From Branchiostoma lanceolatum (Eukaryota; Chordata; Leptocardii; Amphioxiformes; Branchiostomatidae), in NCBI RefSeq assembly GCF_035083965.1, contig NC_089723.1, positions 1,240,001-1,304,000 of the forward strand: a stretch of 64,000 nt of DNA. Direction: 5' to 3'. The first letter of the stretch is position 1. Every line of letters begins with the position of its first letter. Shown here one piece after another: positions 50,701 through 58,431 of the stretch. A program made the position numbers and the translations under genes. The notes beneath the pieces are model-generated. The model did not search any database, was not told the DNA's origin, and was given only the letters and a program-made list of their open reading frames with translations.

Positions 50701-52230
50701 TGACAATTTACAAGGATAAATTCCAATCTCCCTATATGCTGTCAGTGCCGGTTGCTCACTTAGAGGTCTGTAGATGCCCTTCAAGGAGTATAATAAAGCA
50801 TCTGCTAAGCTTGGGTTTCAGGATTTTCGCAATAGTAAAACCTGGTGCTTGTGGTACATGTAATTGGGAATCCTGTAACACTGTTATTGTTTTGTTTTCA
50901 GACGTGTCATGGATTGTATGCATTTCATACATGGTCATGCACAGCCAAAATGTTACTCTCTACACTTATCGAAGCTCTCTAATTTGCAGATTGACCATTT
51001 CAAGTCGATGACGACGACACCAGTTTTACACAACAGCATTACATTAGCTTACAAATCATCAACTCGTAATGTCTGAGACAAAATTGTTGTTTACAGGATG
51101 AGGATGCTTCTTCTGCAAAATCCGGCTGGTGGCGCTTTTTCAGCCGACAATCGACAACGTCAAGTACGACACAGTCCTCCCAGTCCGCACAGCGCGACGT
51201 GACGTCACACAGCGCGTCCGGGATGACGCAACTAGGATCAAACTCCTGGGGCAAAACCGTCAGGCGGGAAACCACGCTGATGGTAATTTGTTTGGGAACT
51301 TCTGATTCCCTAGCTTGCCGCTTATCCCATTCTTGCACAGGATCTGCAGGGCCACGGCACGTATTCCTCTGCAGGGCGAAGGGCTTCAGGCTGCTGCTGC
51401 TGTTGTTTGTGTGACACTTTCGCGTGGTGCTTTTTTAGGCTGCTGCGCCGATAAACAGCACCCGGTGCATGCTTACACGCTCTTATGCTTGATGACTTGA
51501 GTTTGCACTGGCAAAACTTTTCCGCTTGTGACTGTTGGTGACGCATGTTCTACCGCTCGCAGCGCTTCGCTTGGCACGCATGTTGCAGGGAAAGTTTACT
51601 GTAGTGCCATTCTGCCGTATTGACCATGTATGTCTTCTGTCAACTACTTGCTTGCTTTTCATCAGGTAAACCTATTTCTTCTCTTGATTGCAATTTTAGA
51701 TCTAACTACCTTTTCTATTTCTTGCAGCGTGGCGTTGACGAGACAGACACCTCGACAGTGTCTACTTCAGCTGTAACTTCCACTGAGAGGTAGGTCTCCT
51801 CACGTTAATCAACGGAAGATCTAACGAAACTAAGGTCGGTTTAAGTCCACTAACAGAAATCTTTCAAAAAGCATCATAATCGTTTTTGTGTTTAGTAATT
51901 GTAAAAAAATTATGCTTAAACATTTTTCCACCATTCACTTTCAGTAGCGTTACAAGTGGCAGCAAAACAACGTCGGAGAAAGGGGCCTACCTCGTGGATG
52001 AAAGCGGTAAGGCCTCCCGGACCTGCTTCGCGCGGATTGGCCGCCTGTGCGTCTGGCTGCTCCCGTTGTTGTTCCTCCTCCTCCTCCTCTTCTTCCTCCT
52101 GTCCTCCCTGCTCCCAGGCGGGATGCTGGGGATGTTCCTGGGATGGGAGAGAGGAAGTTGTCACCTGCAGAACAGCTTCCGACAGTCATGGAGGTTCATG
52201 CTCAAGCACAGGAGCCCCCCTCCCATCTGA
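25810..52230 (+). CDS. Intermediate-filament rod protein with C-terminal KASH domain (anchored isoform)
   Basis: Twenty exons: 25810-26336, 30899-30959, 33564-33659, 34891-34956, 35992-36069, 37428-37562, 37797-37898, 38463-38581, 39136-39338, 45118-46322, 46507-46638, 46823-47041, 47456-47611, 48266-48661, 49101-49286, 49726-49917, 50379-50516, 51097-51282, 51728-51789, 51945-52230 (4,545 nt, 1,514 aa; phases all agree). Residues 1-90: Ser/Thr-rich head. About 92-394: filament rod, with coil 1A LNARFMYYVDRVRFLEQEN and rod-end EEYEKLMHMKLDLELAL. 396-434: SP/TP sites and KKRK. 463-864: seven GLSGPKRVLTASGEYVV repeats. 865-1453: Ser/Thr-rich tail with W-containing repeats. 1455-1476: transmembrane helix. 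C-terminus: Cys1492, N-x-F, M-L and terminal PPPI, as in nesprin KASH. No lamin Ig tail or CaaX. Expected in the outer nuclear membrane bound to SUN proteins. AATAAA follows near 52,330. Weakest points are the exon-9 donor and the exon-11 and exon-17 donors. Confidence 0.82.
26985..27725. repeat. Two local tandem duplications in filament-gene intron 1
   Basis: Unit one (CCCAGCCCTCT, TTTCATCC, TTTGTGCTATA, GCTATRGCGGAG words) occurs at about 27,000-27,130 and 27,195-27,310. Unit two, about 130 bp (ACCCTCMRAACGTCACTG, CCGTACATGTA, TGTTTTAACCCAG), occurs at about 27,469-27,600 and 27,600-27,722. Neither is coding. Confidence 0.65.
28140..30520. other. Intron 1 sequence, no further gene seen
   Basis: Part of the 4.5-kb first intron of the filament gene. 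No exon-like segment with family similarity was found on either strand. Confidence 0.5.
30532..30795. mobile_element. MITE-like element with 15-bp inverted ends
   Basis: CTACAGTCAAACCTG at 30532-30546 is matched exactly by CAGGTTTGACTGTAG at 30781-30795. The interior has no coding frame and includes GACCACTCAGGGGACTG. It ends 103 bp before exon 2 of the filament gene. Confidence 0.7.
31059..31104. repeat. GAAT/GAGT tetranucleotide microsatellite
   Basis: Three GAAT/ATGA units pass into about eight GTGA units. Intronic. The same tetramer forms the much longer tract at 38657. Confidence 0.9.
34123..34191 (+). other. Candidate optional exon (linker L12) of the filament gene
   Basis: Bounded by CATTTCAG| and |GTAAGTATC, 69 nt, phase 0 on both sides, open in frame (begins DDISSSTCSAPG, rich in Gly, Pro and Ser). 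It falls exactly where a short-type rod needs the flexible L12 linker between coil 1B (end of exon 3) and coil 2 (exon 4). Including it would give 1,537 aa. Inclusion cannot be shown without transcripts. Confidence 0.45.
34200..34640 (-). mobile_element. Degenerate non-LTR retrotransposon fragment
   Basis: Read on the minus strand, broken frames give VWEQSCHTEKVDAELNAS-like sequence followed by PLYAIYQLT..IAPPSI and RRGSHSLTQMF. This pattern of words is typical of the segment after the reverse-transcriptase core of LINE elements. It is frame-broken and inactive. Confidence 0.5.
35045..35169. mobile_element. Short TIR element, TAYTCTYCAAGCAG family
   Basis: Ends TATTCTTCAAGCAG...GTTTCGGTCG and the inverted CGACCGAAAGC...CTTGGAGAATA form inverted repeats of about 25 bp. 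The outer 14 bp match the ends of the palindromic element at 54995. Intronic; no intact target-site duplication seen. Confidence 0.6.
35992..37760 (+). repeat. Internal duplication of rod exons 5/6 with flanking intron
   Basis: Exon 5 (35992-36069) repeats the second half of exon 6 (37428-37562): both carry VEIDIL and end QxYITGSE...G. The downstream intron starts are also alike (GTAGGAGCC, CCCCCTCCCCA.CATGGCGG). The intron ends before exons 6 and 7 match too, as do their starts (AATKCACAGCTGSAGGCGGA). All are phase 0. Confidence 0.75.
36380..36560 (-). mobile_element. Possible LINE 3' coding remnant
   Basis: On the minus strand the broken frame gives RQTKDTWRKAFQEYLERANI, like the conserved GRPKxTWRRxxxxEL region near the end of many LINE ORF2 proteins. 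It is preceded by stops. Inactive fragment inside an intron. Confidence 0.35.
38236..38362. mobile_element. Hairpin MITE, CAAGCAACTGGATAG family (copy 3)
   Basis: GATACGCCAAAAA...ACCCAAGCAACTGGATAGAA is followed at once by its near inverse TTCCATCCAGTTGCTTGAGT...TTTTTGGCGTATC. Two arms of about 42 bp form a long imperfect hairpin. Intron 7 of the filament gene. Confidence 0.7.
38657..38886. repeat. TGAG tetranucleotide microsatellite, 230 bp
   Basis: Mostly pure (TGAG)n with a few interruptions (TGTAAGTGTG, GCGAGCGAGG). It lies 75 bp past exon 8 of the filament gene. Open frames through it on the minus strand are artefacts of the four-base period. Confidence 0.95.
39136..39338 (+). other. 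Lamin-like flank: SP/TP sites and KKRK signal after the rod
   Basis: Directly after the rod the peptide reads VHDWSPSHHH, STPKGTPIRRR, then HSNKKRKTEH. Lamins have the same order: CDK1-type SP sites, basic residues, and a TKKRKLE nuclear localisation signal. The segment ends at a G|GTGAGG donor whose phase 1 matches the acceptor of exon 10. Confidence 0.7.
39415..40014 (+). repeat. GTQGF and A-x-Q-T-H coding arrays
   Basis: GTQGFGTQGFGTQGLGTQGF lies near 39,420-39,480. About eight or nine pentapeptides of the form A(M/T)QTH (15-bp units) lie at 39,891-40,012. Between them are longer imperfect units with THAG(P/S)A and V(G)VSGVGHA. Frame is kept throughout. Confidence 0.85.
40235..42461 (+). 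repeat. Six SGEYV motifs in the giant exon
   Basis: Copies: LVLLPSGEYVVVDS (about 40,235), GPERLLLPSGEYVVVNS (40,540), GPKRVLLPSGEYVVADS (40,714), GPKRVLLPSGEYVGVDS (40,881), GLSGPERIITPSGEYIM (41,797), VMTASGEYVMAAE (42,426). The core is G-P-(K/E)-R-x-L-x-x-S-G-E-Y-V, shared with exon 10. Confidence 0.85.
40975..41640 (+). repeat. TIGGVTPVAGGTG coding minisatellite
   Basis: About 17 tandem units of 13-14 residues (39-42 bp), consensus GTGTIGGVTPVAGG, with unit variants EVTHAA, EDTPVA and a shortened unit. Several reverse-strand frames are also open here because of the repeat period. Confidence 0.9.
43120..44390 (+). repeat. 25-copy 17-residue coding repeat (51-bp unit)
   Basis: Consensus RPEDEVPDSAYGIGDIV, strongly acidic, 25 units. 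Units 4-8 and 16-20 share the same rare variants (DSANGI, SDADNFDS, then RSD), so a block of at least five units was copied 12 units (612 bp) downstream. There are no spacers and the frame never breaks. Confidence 0.92.
44759..45117 (+). terminator. 3' UTR-like stretch with AATAAA after the long isoform
   Basis: After the TAA at 44758 there is AAATAAATAC near 44,886 and another AATAAAG near 44,950. Either could end the KASH-less transcript. In the KASH transcript this stretch is intron, ending at CTTTCTCGCAG|. Confidence 0.5.
45270..46035 (+). repeat. Seven-copy GLSGPKRVLTASGEYVV repeat, exon 10
   Basis: Seven tandem units of 30-40 residues, each with (G)LSGP(K/R)R(V/I)LT(A/S)SGEYV, an acidic EDQTTTTTV stretch and a TEDRP/S joiner. 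DNA copies are near-identical, pointing to recent unit turnover. Function unknown; the units present basic (KR) and acidic/Thr-rich faces in turn. Confidence 0.92.
47688..48110. repeat. 149-bp tandem repeat, about 2.7 copies
   Basis: GCACGATTTAGTGTATGACG recurs at 47780, 47929 and 48078, exactly 149 bp apart. The two later units are near-identical and the first is diverged and partial. It lies in the intron between exons 13 and 14 of the filament gene. Confidence 0.9.
48385..48550 (+). repeat. SGSGLSP heptapeptide array in exon 14
   Basis: About eight 21-bp units coding S-G-S-G-L-S-P with variants (SESGLSP, SGFGLSL, FGSDSSS). This is a flexible, Ser-rich linker. A 214-codon frame is open on the other strand across the repeat, which I treat as a shadow. 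Confidence 0.85.
49275..49540 (+). repeat. Tandem duplication covering the exon-15 donor
   Basis: About 147-bp unit. The first copy has AATACAGCAGAG|GTATCACA (the exon-15 end) and the second has AATACAGTGGAGGTGCCACA. Both continue with CTGAYTGRACATTTT and ATCTTCCTTCTATAAG. The second copy is a relic of exon 15's 3' end. Confidence 0.75.
51945..52230 (+). other. KASH-encoding terminal exon
   Basis: Codes SGSKTTSEKGAYLVDESG, then CFARIGRL, a Leu/Phe transmembrane segment (CVWLLPLLFLLLLLFFLL), a 15-residue luminal spacer, and a 23-residue tail starting at Cys and ending MLKHRSPPPI. Vertebrate KASH tails have Cys, N-x-F, a Ser, M-L-R and PPPT/PPPL at the same spacing within one residue. The Cys is positioned to bond with a SUN Cys, and the PPPI end to enter the SUN pocket. 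Confidence 0.88.
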
Positions 52231-52330
52231 TCACGTGGTAATCACGTGCCCGCATCATGATCACGTGGAGATCACATGGTCATCACATGCTGTCATCCTA
52301 ATCATGTGAAAAACAGTTACATGATCTTGA

Positions 52331-52336
52331 AATAAA
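52331..52336 (+). terminator. Polyadenylation signal AATAAA, KASH transcript
   Basis: AATAAA in CTTGAAATAAAAACATG, about 100 nt past the stop codon. It is the first canonical hexamer downstream. Confidence 0.65.
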
Positions 52337-52339
52337 AAC

Positions 52340-54390
52340 ATGCTATATGATAGACCAGATATCAACATCTTGTAAAATCATCTCATTTAACGTTCATGTG
52401 TTTGGCTAGTCAGATATTTCCTTGCGATTACGCTGTTATGACACTGGAACAGTTTCAGTTTATTGTTTAGCCAGGCGAATGCATGTCAGATCTAGACTGT
52501 GACCTGTACTTCCCTATAATAAGACTATGATACACATTTCATACCATTAGATCCTGCATGTTTTGACTGTTATCCCAAGTCGAACGCATGATGGGGCGAA
52601 ATCAGCAACCTTTGTGTTTTCTATCATCATCTGTTAAACTATACTGCAATTATCTTTGGGGTTGTGTCTTTTAAAGCTGCATCATCAGGGCCAATGGTCA
52701 GGGCCAGTATACCAATAACCAGTTTTAGGTTATCTCTTGTTTTATCTTGTGAGTTGTGTGAGATGGTTATCTCATTTCTTATTTTAAAAGGTGCAGGCAT
52801 ACTACAGTCATGATAAAGCAGTGGATGAGATTATTCTATGCAATGCTTTAGTAGGGTCTTCCAGGTATTGTATAAGGTAACTCAAAGTAGTGCAAAAATA
52901 TAAGCATAAGCTAATTAGATACAGGTATATTGGACTTGCTTGGGGCCTTAAGATATAGCTTATGAGTATATTTTTTGCTCATGAACATGTAACTTTATGG
53001 TAGAAACTTGGACCAAATATGTATATGTCTATTGAGGTACAGTGGGCGTTGGTGGAATAACGTGTTCAGACGTGATAGTATTTATTACATTTATGTTGTT
53101 GAAAATATTTGTTTCGTCCAAAGAAGGCACACGATGCAACGATACTTTGCTCTTTATATATGCATATGTTTATGGTATATTCAGTGTACCTACAAACGCC
53201 GCTGAGGTTCTGCGTTGCTTTTTTAAGTTCATCAATAGAAACTCGACCATACTGGATCTGATCTTTAGAGTATCATTATAGAGATAGCAACACAGCTGTA
53301 GGTTATGCTATCGGTGCTTCTTCTATTGGTGCAATATCTATCATTTGTCATTTTCAGCCGAACAGGCGGTGTATTCTGGTGTTCAAAAAGTGGATTTTAT
53401 TTTGGTGAGTAAAACCTATCAGGGACAAAAGGTTTGCGTCGTTTTTTTCATTATCTGATAGGCAAGTATGTCACATGTTATCTTTACATAATCTGAGCGC
53501 GCCCCCGGTGGTGTTACAATCTTTATTGACACAACACAATTAAAGTGACTTTCGTAAGGTCTACTACATATATACATAATATACAAACGAATAGGTGCAT
53601 ACAAATGAGTTTGATTACGCACAATCATATGGGATAGAGCAACATATCGAAATTTAACGTCCGTACACTCATACATTGCTTGTTCTAATGTCCACTTCTT
53701 TGATGTATTTACCTATCTGTACACAGTAAGGGTTATCACCTAGTGTTACATGATGGGGAGTGCTGGGTCTATAAACGTCCAGGGACAGGGACAAGGATCT
53801 TTCAGAAAAGTTAGAACTTGATGGGTTAGTTTCAAACATTTCTCCCCTCCCTTCACAGAAGTCATGTAGTTTCGAGTCCGAGAACACCCCTCGGAGTGGG
53901 AGGCAAGGAAATTCATATTTTGACCTATGAGTCCTAGATCGTCCGCTGATCAAGTTTAGGCAAACCTTTCATTTTAATAGCTTCGGGTATTCCAGTATGA
54001 AAATATAAGCTTGGTCACCTTCTAGAATTGTCAACGTGTACTTGCATAGTCAGTATTTACGTAACCGGTAGACAAAGACGCCAAGTTCTCCCCAACTTCA
54101 CACCAGATTGGTCTGCAACATTCGTGGTTTGCCCAACTCCATGTTTATCAATATCTAACGGGGGATGGAAGGGATTTCCACAAGCTGTTTGCTGTGCAAC
54201 ATAGGAAGAAGGCAGTTAGTACAAACAAACGTTTAAGGATTATCTCAACATTACTCTCCTGGATGAAATGCATACATTGCAGATCAATCTCTTCCAAAAT
54301 AACGTCGCAGACAATTAGCGGTTGTTTTTAGAGCTGCAAGCTGATATTGCGTGCACAGTCTGTACTCGATCATTCGGTACGTCCTGCTGC
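52340..54390. other. Intergenic, nothing recognised
   Basis: About 2 kb between the filament gene and the Link-domain gene. No open frame with family similarity, no RNA gene, and no clear repeat was seen. Confidence 0.55.
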
Positions 54391-54391
54391 C

Positions 54392-57300
54392 ATGGCGCGG
54401 CGGGCTCCTGACCTTCCCGTCCGGAACCTTCGGGCAGACCGAACCAACGCCCCCGGAGTCAGCGGACCGCAGGACACCAGGCAAAAGGTGACCATCGGAG
54501 GCCGACTGGTGGAAGACGTCATCAACCAGCTGCACGCCAACCCCTTTTACAACTCCAGGGAATCTACAGGTTAGTACGAAATTCAGGGTGAAATGTAACA
54601 TTTGGGGGCTGATCAGGAAAGGTAAAGATGATGAAAATTGAAAATGATCTGAAAGGTGCATCCAGGTAGCAAGATACATAAGACAACAGCTACACAAGCA
54701 ACTGGACAGATTTTGGAAAAGGTCGGACGTTTCAGATACCATCCATTATCGACTACCTTTCGTCAGTAACTGGCACAGAGGCAAGGTAATAAATGCTACC
54801 TGAAACGTCTGACCGTTTCAACGTCTATCCAGTTGCTTGAGTAACTGTTATCGTGCGGATTTAAAAGGTACTTTAAAATAATTTCGCAATTAGATGACAG
54901 AATACAATTCTGAATTGAAGGAAACCGTGGAAACGGCCCCGGGGTCCTCGGGCCGAACGGGCGGCAGGACAGAAGCGGGGGACCGGGGGTGCACTACTCT
55001 CCAAGCAGAGGTTGAATGGGCAGATCGTCACCGTTTTATCATATGCCGTCATTTTTTGTCGCTAGCCCATTCTGAATGGGCTAGCGACAAAAAATGACGG
55101 CATATGATAAAACGGTGACGATCTGCCCATTCAACCTCTGCTTGGAGAGTAGGGTGCACGCCAACACTGCCGGCGGCTCGACTGAGTCCTCAGGTCAGTA
55201 TTGTTCGTGTACATCACATGTAGGATATATAGTGAGCCCGTCTCCGAGCAGATGTGGAGTAGATGATCATGACTTTTTCTGACTGCCGAGATTCTAGCTG
55301 AAAGTCGACACTTTTGGGCTAACCCCACATCTGCGTGGTCAGTGATTAGGCGACACCATTTTATAAAGAAACAACCTTACTGAAAATGCACTTCAAATCT
55401 CTAACCAGCGCCTGAGATCTTTCTTGAACCCCGATGTCGTTTTCAAATGCTTTGACGGCAATATCACAGAGTACTGTGTTGTTACATAAAGCATCATTAC
55501 ATCTTGTCGTTCCAGTAAACATAAATACTCAACAGTTAGAAAGGCAAGGATTGCGTTTGGGAGGGTAATTTGAAATGACCGATACTGTTTTTCTTTTATG
55601 AGTCTTCAGGGTGACCCTTCAATTCACACAATTTGAAGCTCCTATTGTTGATGTTACTGTGCGAATCGCTGTGAAAATAGGCAGGATGAATGTCTTTATA
55701 AATATCACTTCATGTTGCAGATGAACCAGAGGAACGAAATGGCTGGCGTGGTCGAGTACGTCATTTTCAGTCATTCCCCCGGCTGGTCAGCGTTGTCAAG
55801 ACGACCGTCGTCATAGTAACATTGATGACATCTCTTGCACTCATCCTGGTGCAAATCACCACCCCACAACCGGATTTTGACGCGGTCAGTTTCTCCTTGC
55901 TTCTCCCTTTGTTTTTGCATGAGTTTTAACTATAATGGACAAAGCCTTGTCGTAAGTACGTTCTTTAGCAAAGTTTCCATGTATAAAAGACTAGCCTAGA
56001 CACGAAATCTATCTATCAACAAATGAGCACTTAAGAACATATGATTTTTTGTTAAAAGCTTATATTTTTGCTTCTTTTCGCCACAGTTTATCAGCCGGTC
56101 AGCACTGGTCGGCCGTCTTCAGAACCTCGAAAAAGGTCTCCAAGACCGCGAAACTATCTTCAGCCGTCTGGCAGACACAGTCTCCGCCCTTAAGGAACAA
56201 GTCGAGAACCGGTCAGCATTCATCAATCGTCAAGAAAGCAAAGCATCCACCCTCGAGAAGCGACTTGACAACTGCTCGGCACTGGACAACCACCTCACTA
56301 AGAACAGCTCTTCACTGCCCGGCCATTTCAAGAACGAGGTATCAACCGGAGAGGGGTGTTTTTTCTACCGTTCAGAACTAGGCCACCTTCTGGAGGACCG
56401 AGTATCGACCCTTGAAGATCGCCTTGAAAACCGCTCATCCATTGCCAGCCCTTTTGAGAACCGAGTATCGACACTTGAAGAACGCCTTGAGAAACAGTCA
56501 GCCCTTGCCATTGCCAATCCTCTTGAGAACCGAGTATCGACCCTTGAGGAACGTCTTGAGAACAGTGCAACGCTGGGCAGCCATTTGAAGGACGAGCTAT
56601 CAACCCTTGAGAAACGCCTTGACAACCGTGAAGCACTAGTCACCCGTCTGGAGGACCAAATATCGACCCTTAAAGAGCACAGCAAGACCTGCTCAGCACG
56701 TGTTGGCCGTCTGGAGGGCCAACTATCAAGCCACAACCAGCGACAAGAGCAAGGAAAAGTCCTGTTCAGCCGCGGGCAACACAAAGTATCGGCATTTGAG
56801 AAAAGTCTCAAGACGCGCGTAGATTTGGTCAACCGTCTAGCGGTCCGAGTATCGGTCCTGGAGGAACGCCTCAAAAACCAATTAGCACTGGAGGACCAAG
56901 TATCAACCCTTGAAGAGCAAAGCAAGACCTGCTCAGTTGGGGTCAGAAATCTGGAGGGCCAAATATCAAGCCAAAACAAACGCCTGGAACGCCTAGCGAC
57001 TACCGTGAAGAAACGCCTCAAGACTCGCTCAGCAGACATCAGCCATCTGAAGGACCAAGTATCGGCCCTTGAGGAACGTCTCGACAACCGCGAAGAGCTG
57101 TACAGCCAGTCAGCCCTTGAGACACGCCAGGACAAGAAGCAAATCGACCACGTGCAGCCGGCGATACCACCACAGTCGAACCCGAAGGCTGGACTGTGCA
57201 ACAAAGCAGGTTCGTAGAAAAGTCATTGGAAGAGTACTAATACGAGCACAATATTGCTATTTTGTTCGAAAGAAAGATCTGTGTTCGTAAAATGCAATGG

Positions 57301-57914
57301 CAAATATGTGGCTATGTTTGACACGACTAACATTCTGCAATTTCTTAGCAGCACTCATTGTAAAACCACCTTTCCTCCAGTTGTGGTTTGATATTCTCAT
57401 GCGAAAGCCGATAATGTTGCCGTTTTCTGCAAAAGGTAGACTGAAAACAGGGAATTTTCTCTTGCCTTTAGCTTTTGTAGGACACGTTTTCAACATAAAG
57501 TCACCCGACGGCACGTACAAGTACACATTTGAGGAAGCTCGCCAGGCATGCGCAGAGAGGGGAGCCGTCCTGGCGTCCCTTACCCAGATGCTCCAGGATC
57601 CGCCGAACACAAATTGGGTGTGCAGATGCGGATGGTTGTCGGACGGCAGAGCTGGCATAGCCATGCACACCGCCAGGTAAGTGTGCGAGCAAGGCAGCGC
57701 AGTCTTTAATACGTACCTACGATCAAATTTTTAGTAATTTGACTGAAGTCCATTGGGACACAGCACAGACCTTTTACAGAACTATGTCCACTTTGCTTAC
57801 AATTCATTTTTTTTAAGGTCGGACTGTCTGAATAGGACAGGATTCTACCAGTGCACCAGCCGCTTGCTGTGGAACGCCTGGTGCTTCTGCCCCGCCGGCA
57901 GTCGTCACGACTGA
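54392..57914 (+). CDS. Type II membrane protein with coiled-coil stalk and C-terminal Link domain
   Basis: Exons: 54392-54569, (54921-55193, interrupted), 55721-55884, 56087-57209, 57481-57676, 57818-57914. Skipping exon 2 keeps frame (phase 1 to phase 1) and gives 585 aa. The short cytosolic N-terminus is Arg-rich. It is followed by one hydrophobic helix (about residues 84-103, TTVVIVTLMTSLALILV) with positive charges on the N-side, so N-in, C-out. Residues 115-488 are a long coiled coil of imperfect units such as RVSTLEERLEN, probably a trimer or dimer stalk. Residues 489-584 fit a Link (hyaluronan-binding) module: VFNIKSPDGTYKYTFEEARQ, CRCGWLSDG, a middle Cys pair and a final WCFCP. It would present a glycosaminoglycan-binding head at the cell surface. 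AATAAATAAA lies near 58,222. Hyaluronan as ligand is inferred from the family. Confidence 0.78.
54660..54862. mobile_element. MITE, CAAGCAACTGGATAG family (copy 4, both ends)
   Basis: The left end has CAAGCAACTGGACAG and GGTCGGACGTTTCAGATA; the right end has the inverse, GAAACGTCTGACCGTTTC and CTATCCAGTTGCTTGAGTAA. It is the most complete copy in the window, in intron 1 of the Link-domain gene. Confidence 0.7.
54995..55151. mobile_element. Perfect palindromic foldback element inserted in an exon
   Basis: 157 bp with 78-bp arms that are exact reverse complements around one central T (55073). It is flanked on both sides by GGGTGCAC (54987-54994 and 55152-55159), an 8-bp target-site duplication as in hAT-type transposition. 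Ends are TACTCTCCAAGCAG, as in the element at 35045. It adds an in-frame TGA to exon 2 of the Link-domain gene. The perfect arms imply a recent insertion, gene conversion between arms, or an assembly foldback; the target-site duplication argues for real insertion. Confidence 0.88.
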
Positions 57915-58217
57915 TCCGTTGCGGCGAGAAGAATCAAGACCGAAACCGATACGGCCATGTGGTACAAGTAGTTGCTACATATTTAGTACCTGCCACAATG
58001 TTGCAGTTGTCATGTAGGGTTTTACGTGTTTATCAGAGTTTTGTAGTTTTGAATTTTTTTCAGAGTTTTGTAGTGCCACATTTGGAGGAAAATTAATTTA
58101 TATGAGCATGCGTTTGCGTAGATGTGGATTATAGTCTGTTTAAACCTTCTTACTTCCTGAAGCTGTTTGCGGCTTCTAGCTTTCAGGAACTTTAAACAGC
58201 TGTTTTTGATCTTGATG

Positions 58218-58233
58218 TATAATAATAAATAAA
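58218..58233 (+). terminator. Polyadenylation signal cluster, Link-domain gene
   Basis: Overlapping AATAAATAAA hexamers about 305 nt past the stop at 57914. Confidence 0.5.
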
Positions 58234-58431
58234 TGTAGGACCTTGATTGCATTTATATGCTCTTACAAGCTAACTGCAGGTCATGGTAATGAAGCAGGCC
58301 AACTACAATGATAATGATTTCCTTCTTCAATAGAACCACCAAGATACACAAATAACATCATTCTGTTATTCCCCTGATGTAAAACATGTGCATTATACAC
58401 ATGTGCACCAGACATGATTCTCATTGTTACC

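Noticed and set aside
54901-55193. A one-base frameshift in exon 2 of the Link-domain gene
   Set aside because: With an acceptor at 54900|54901 the exon seemed shifted by one base. An acceptor at 54920|54921 gives a phase-1 start and a clean 108-nt exon once the inserted element is subtracted, so no frameshift is needed.
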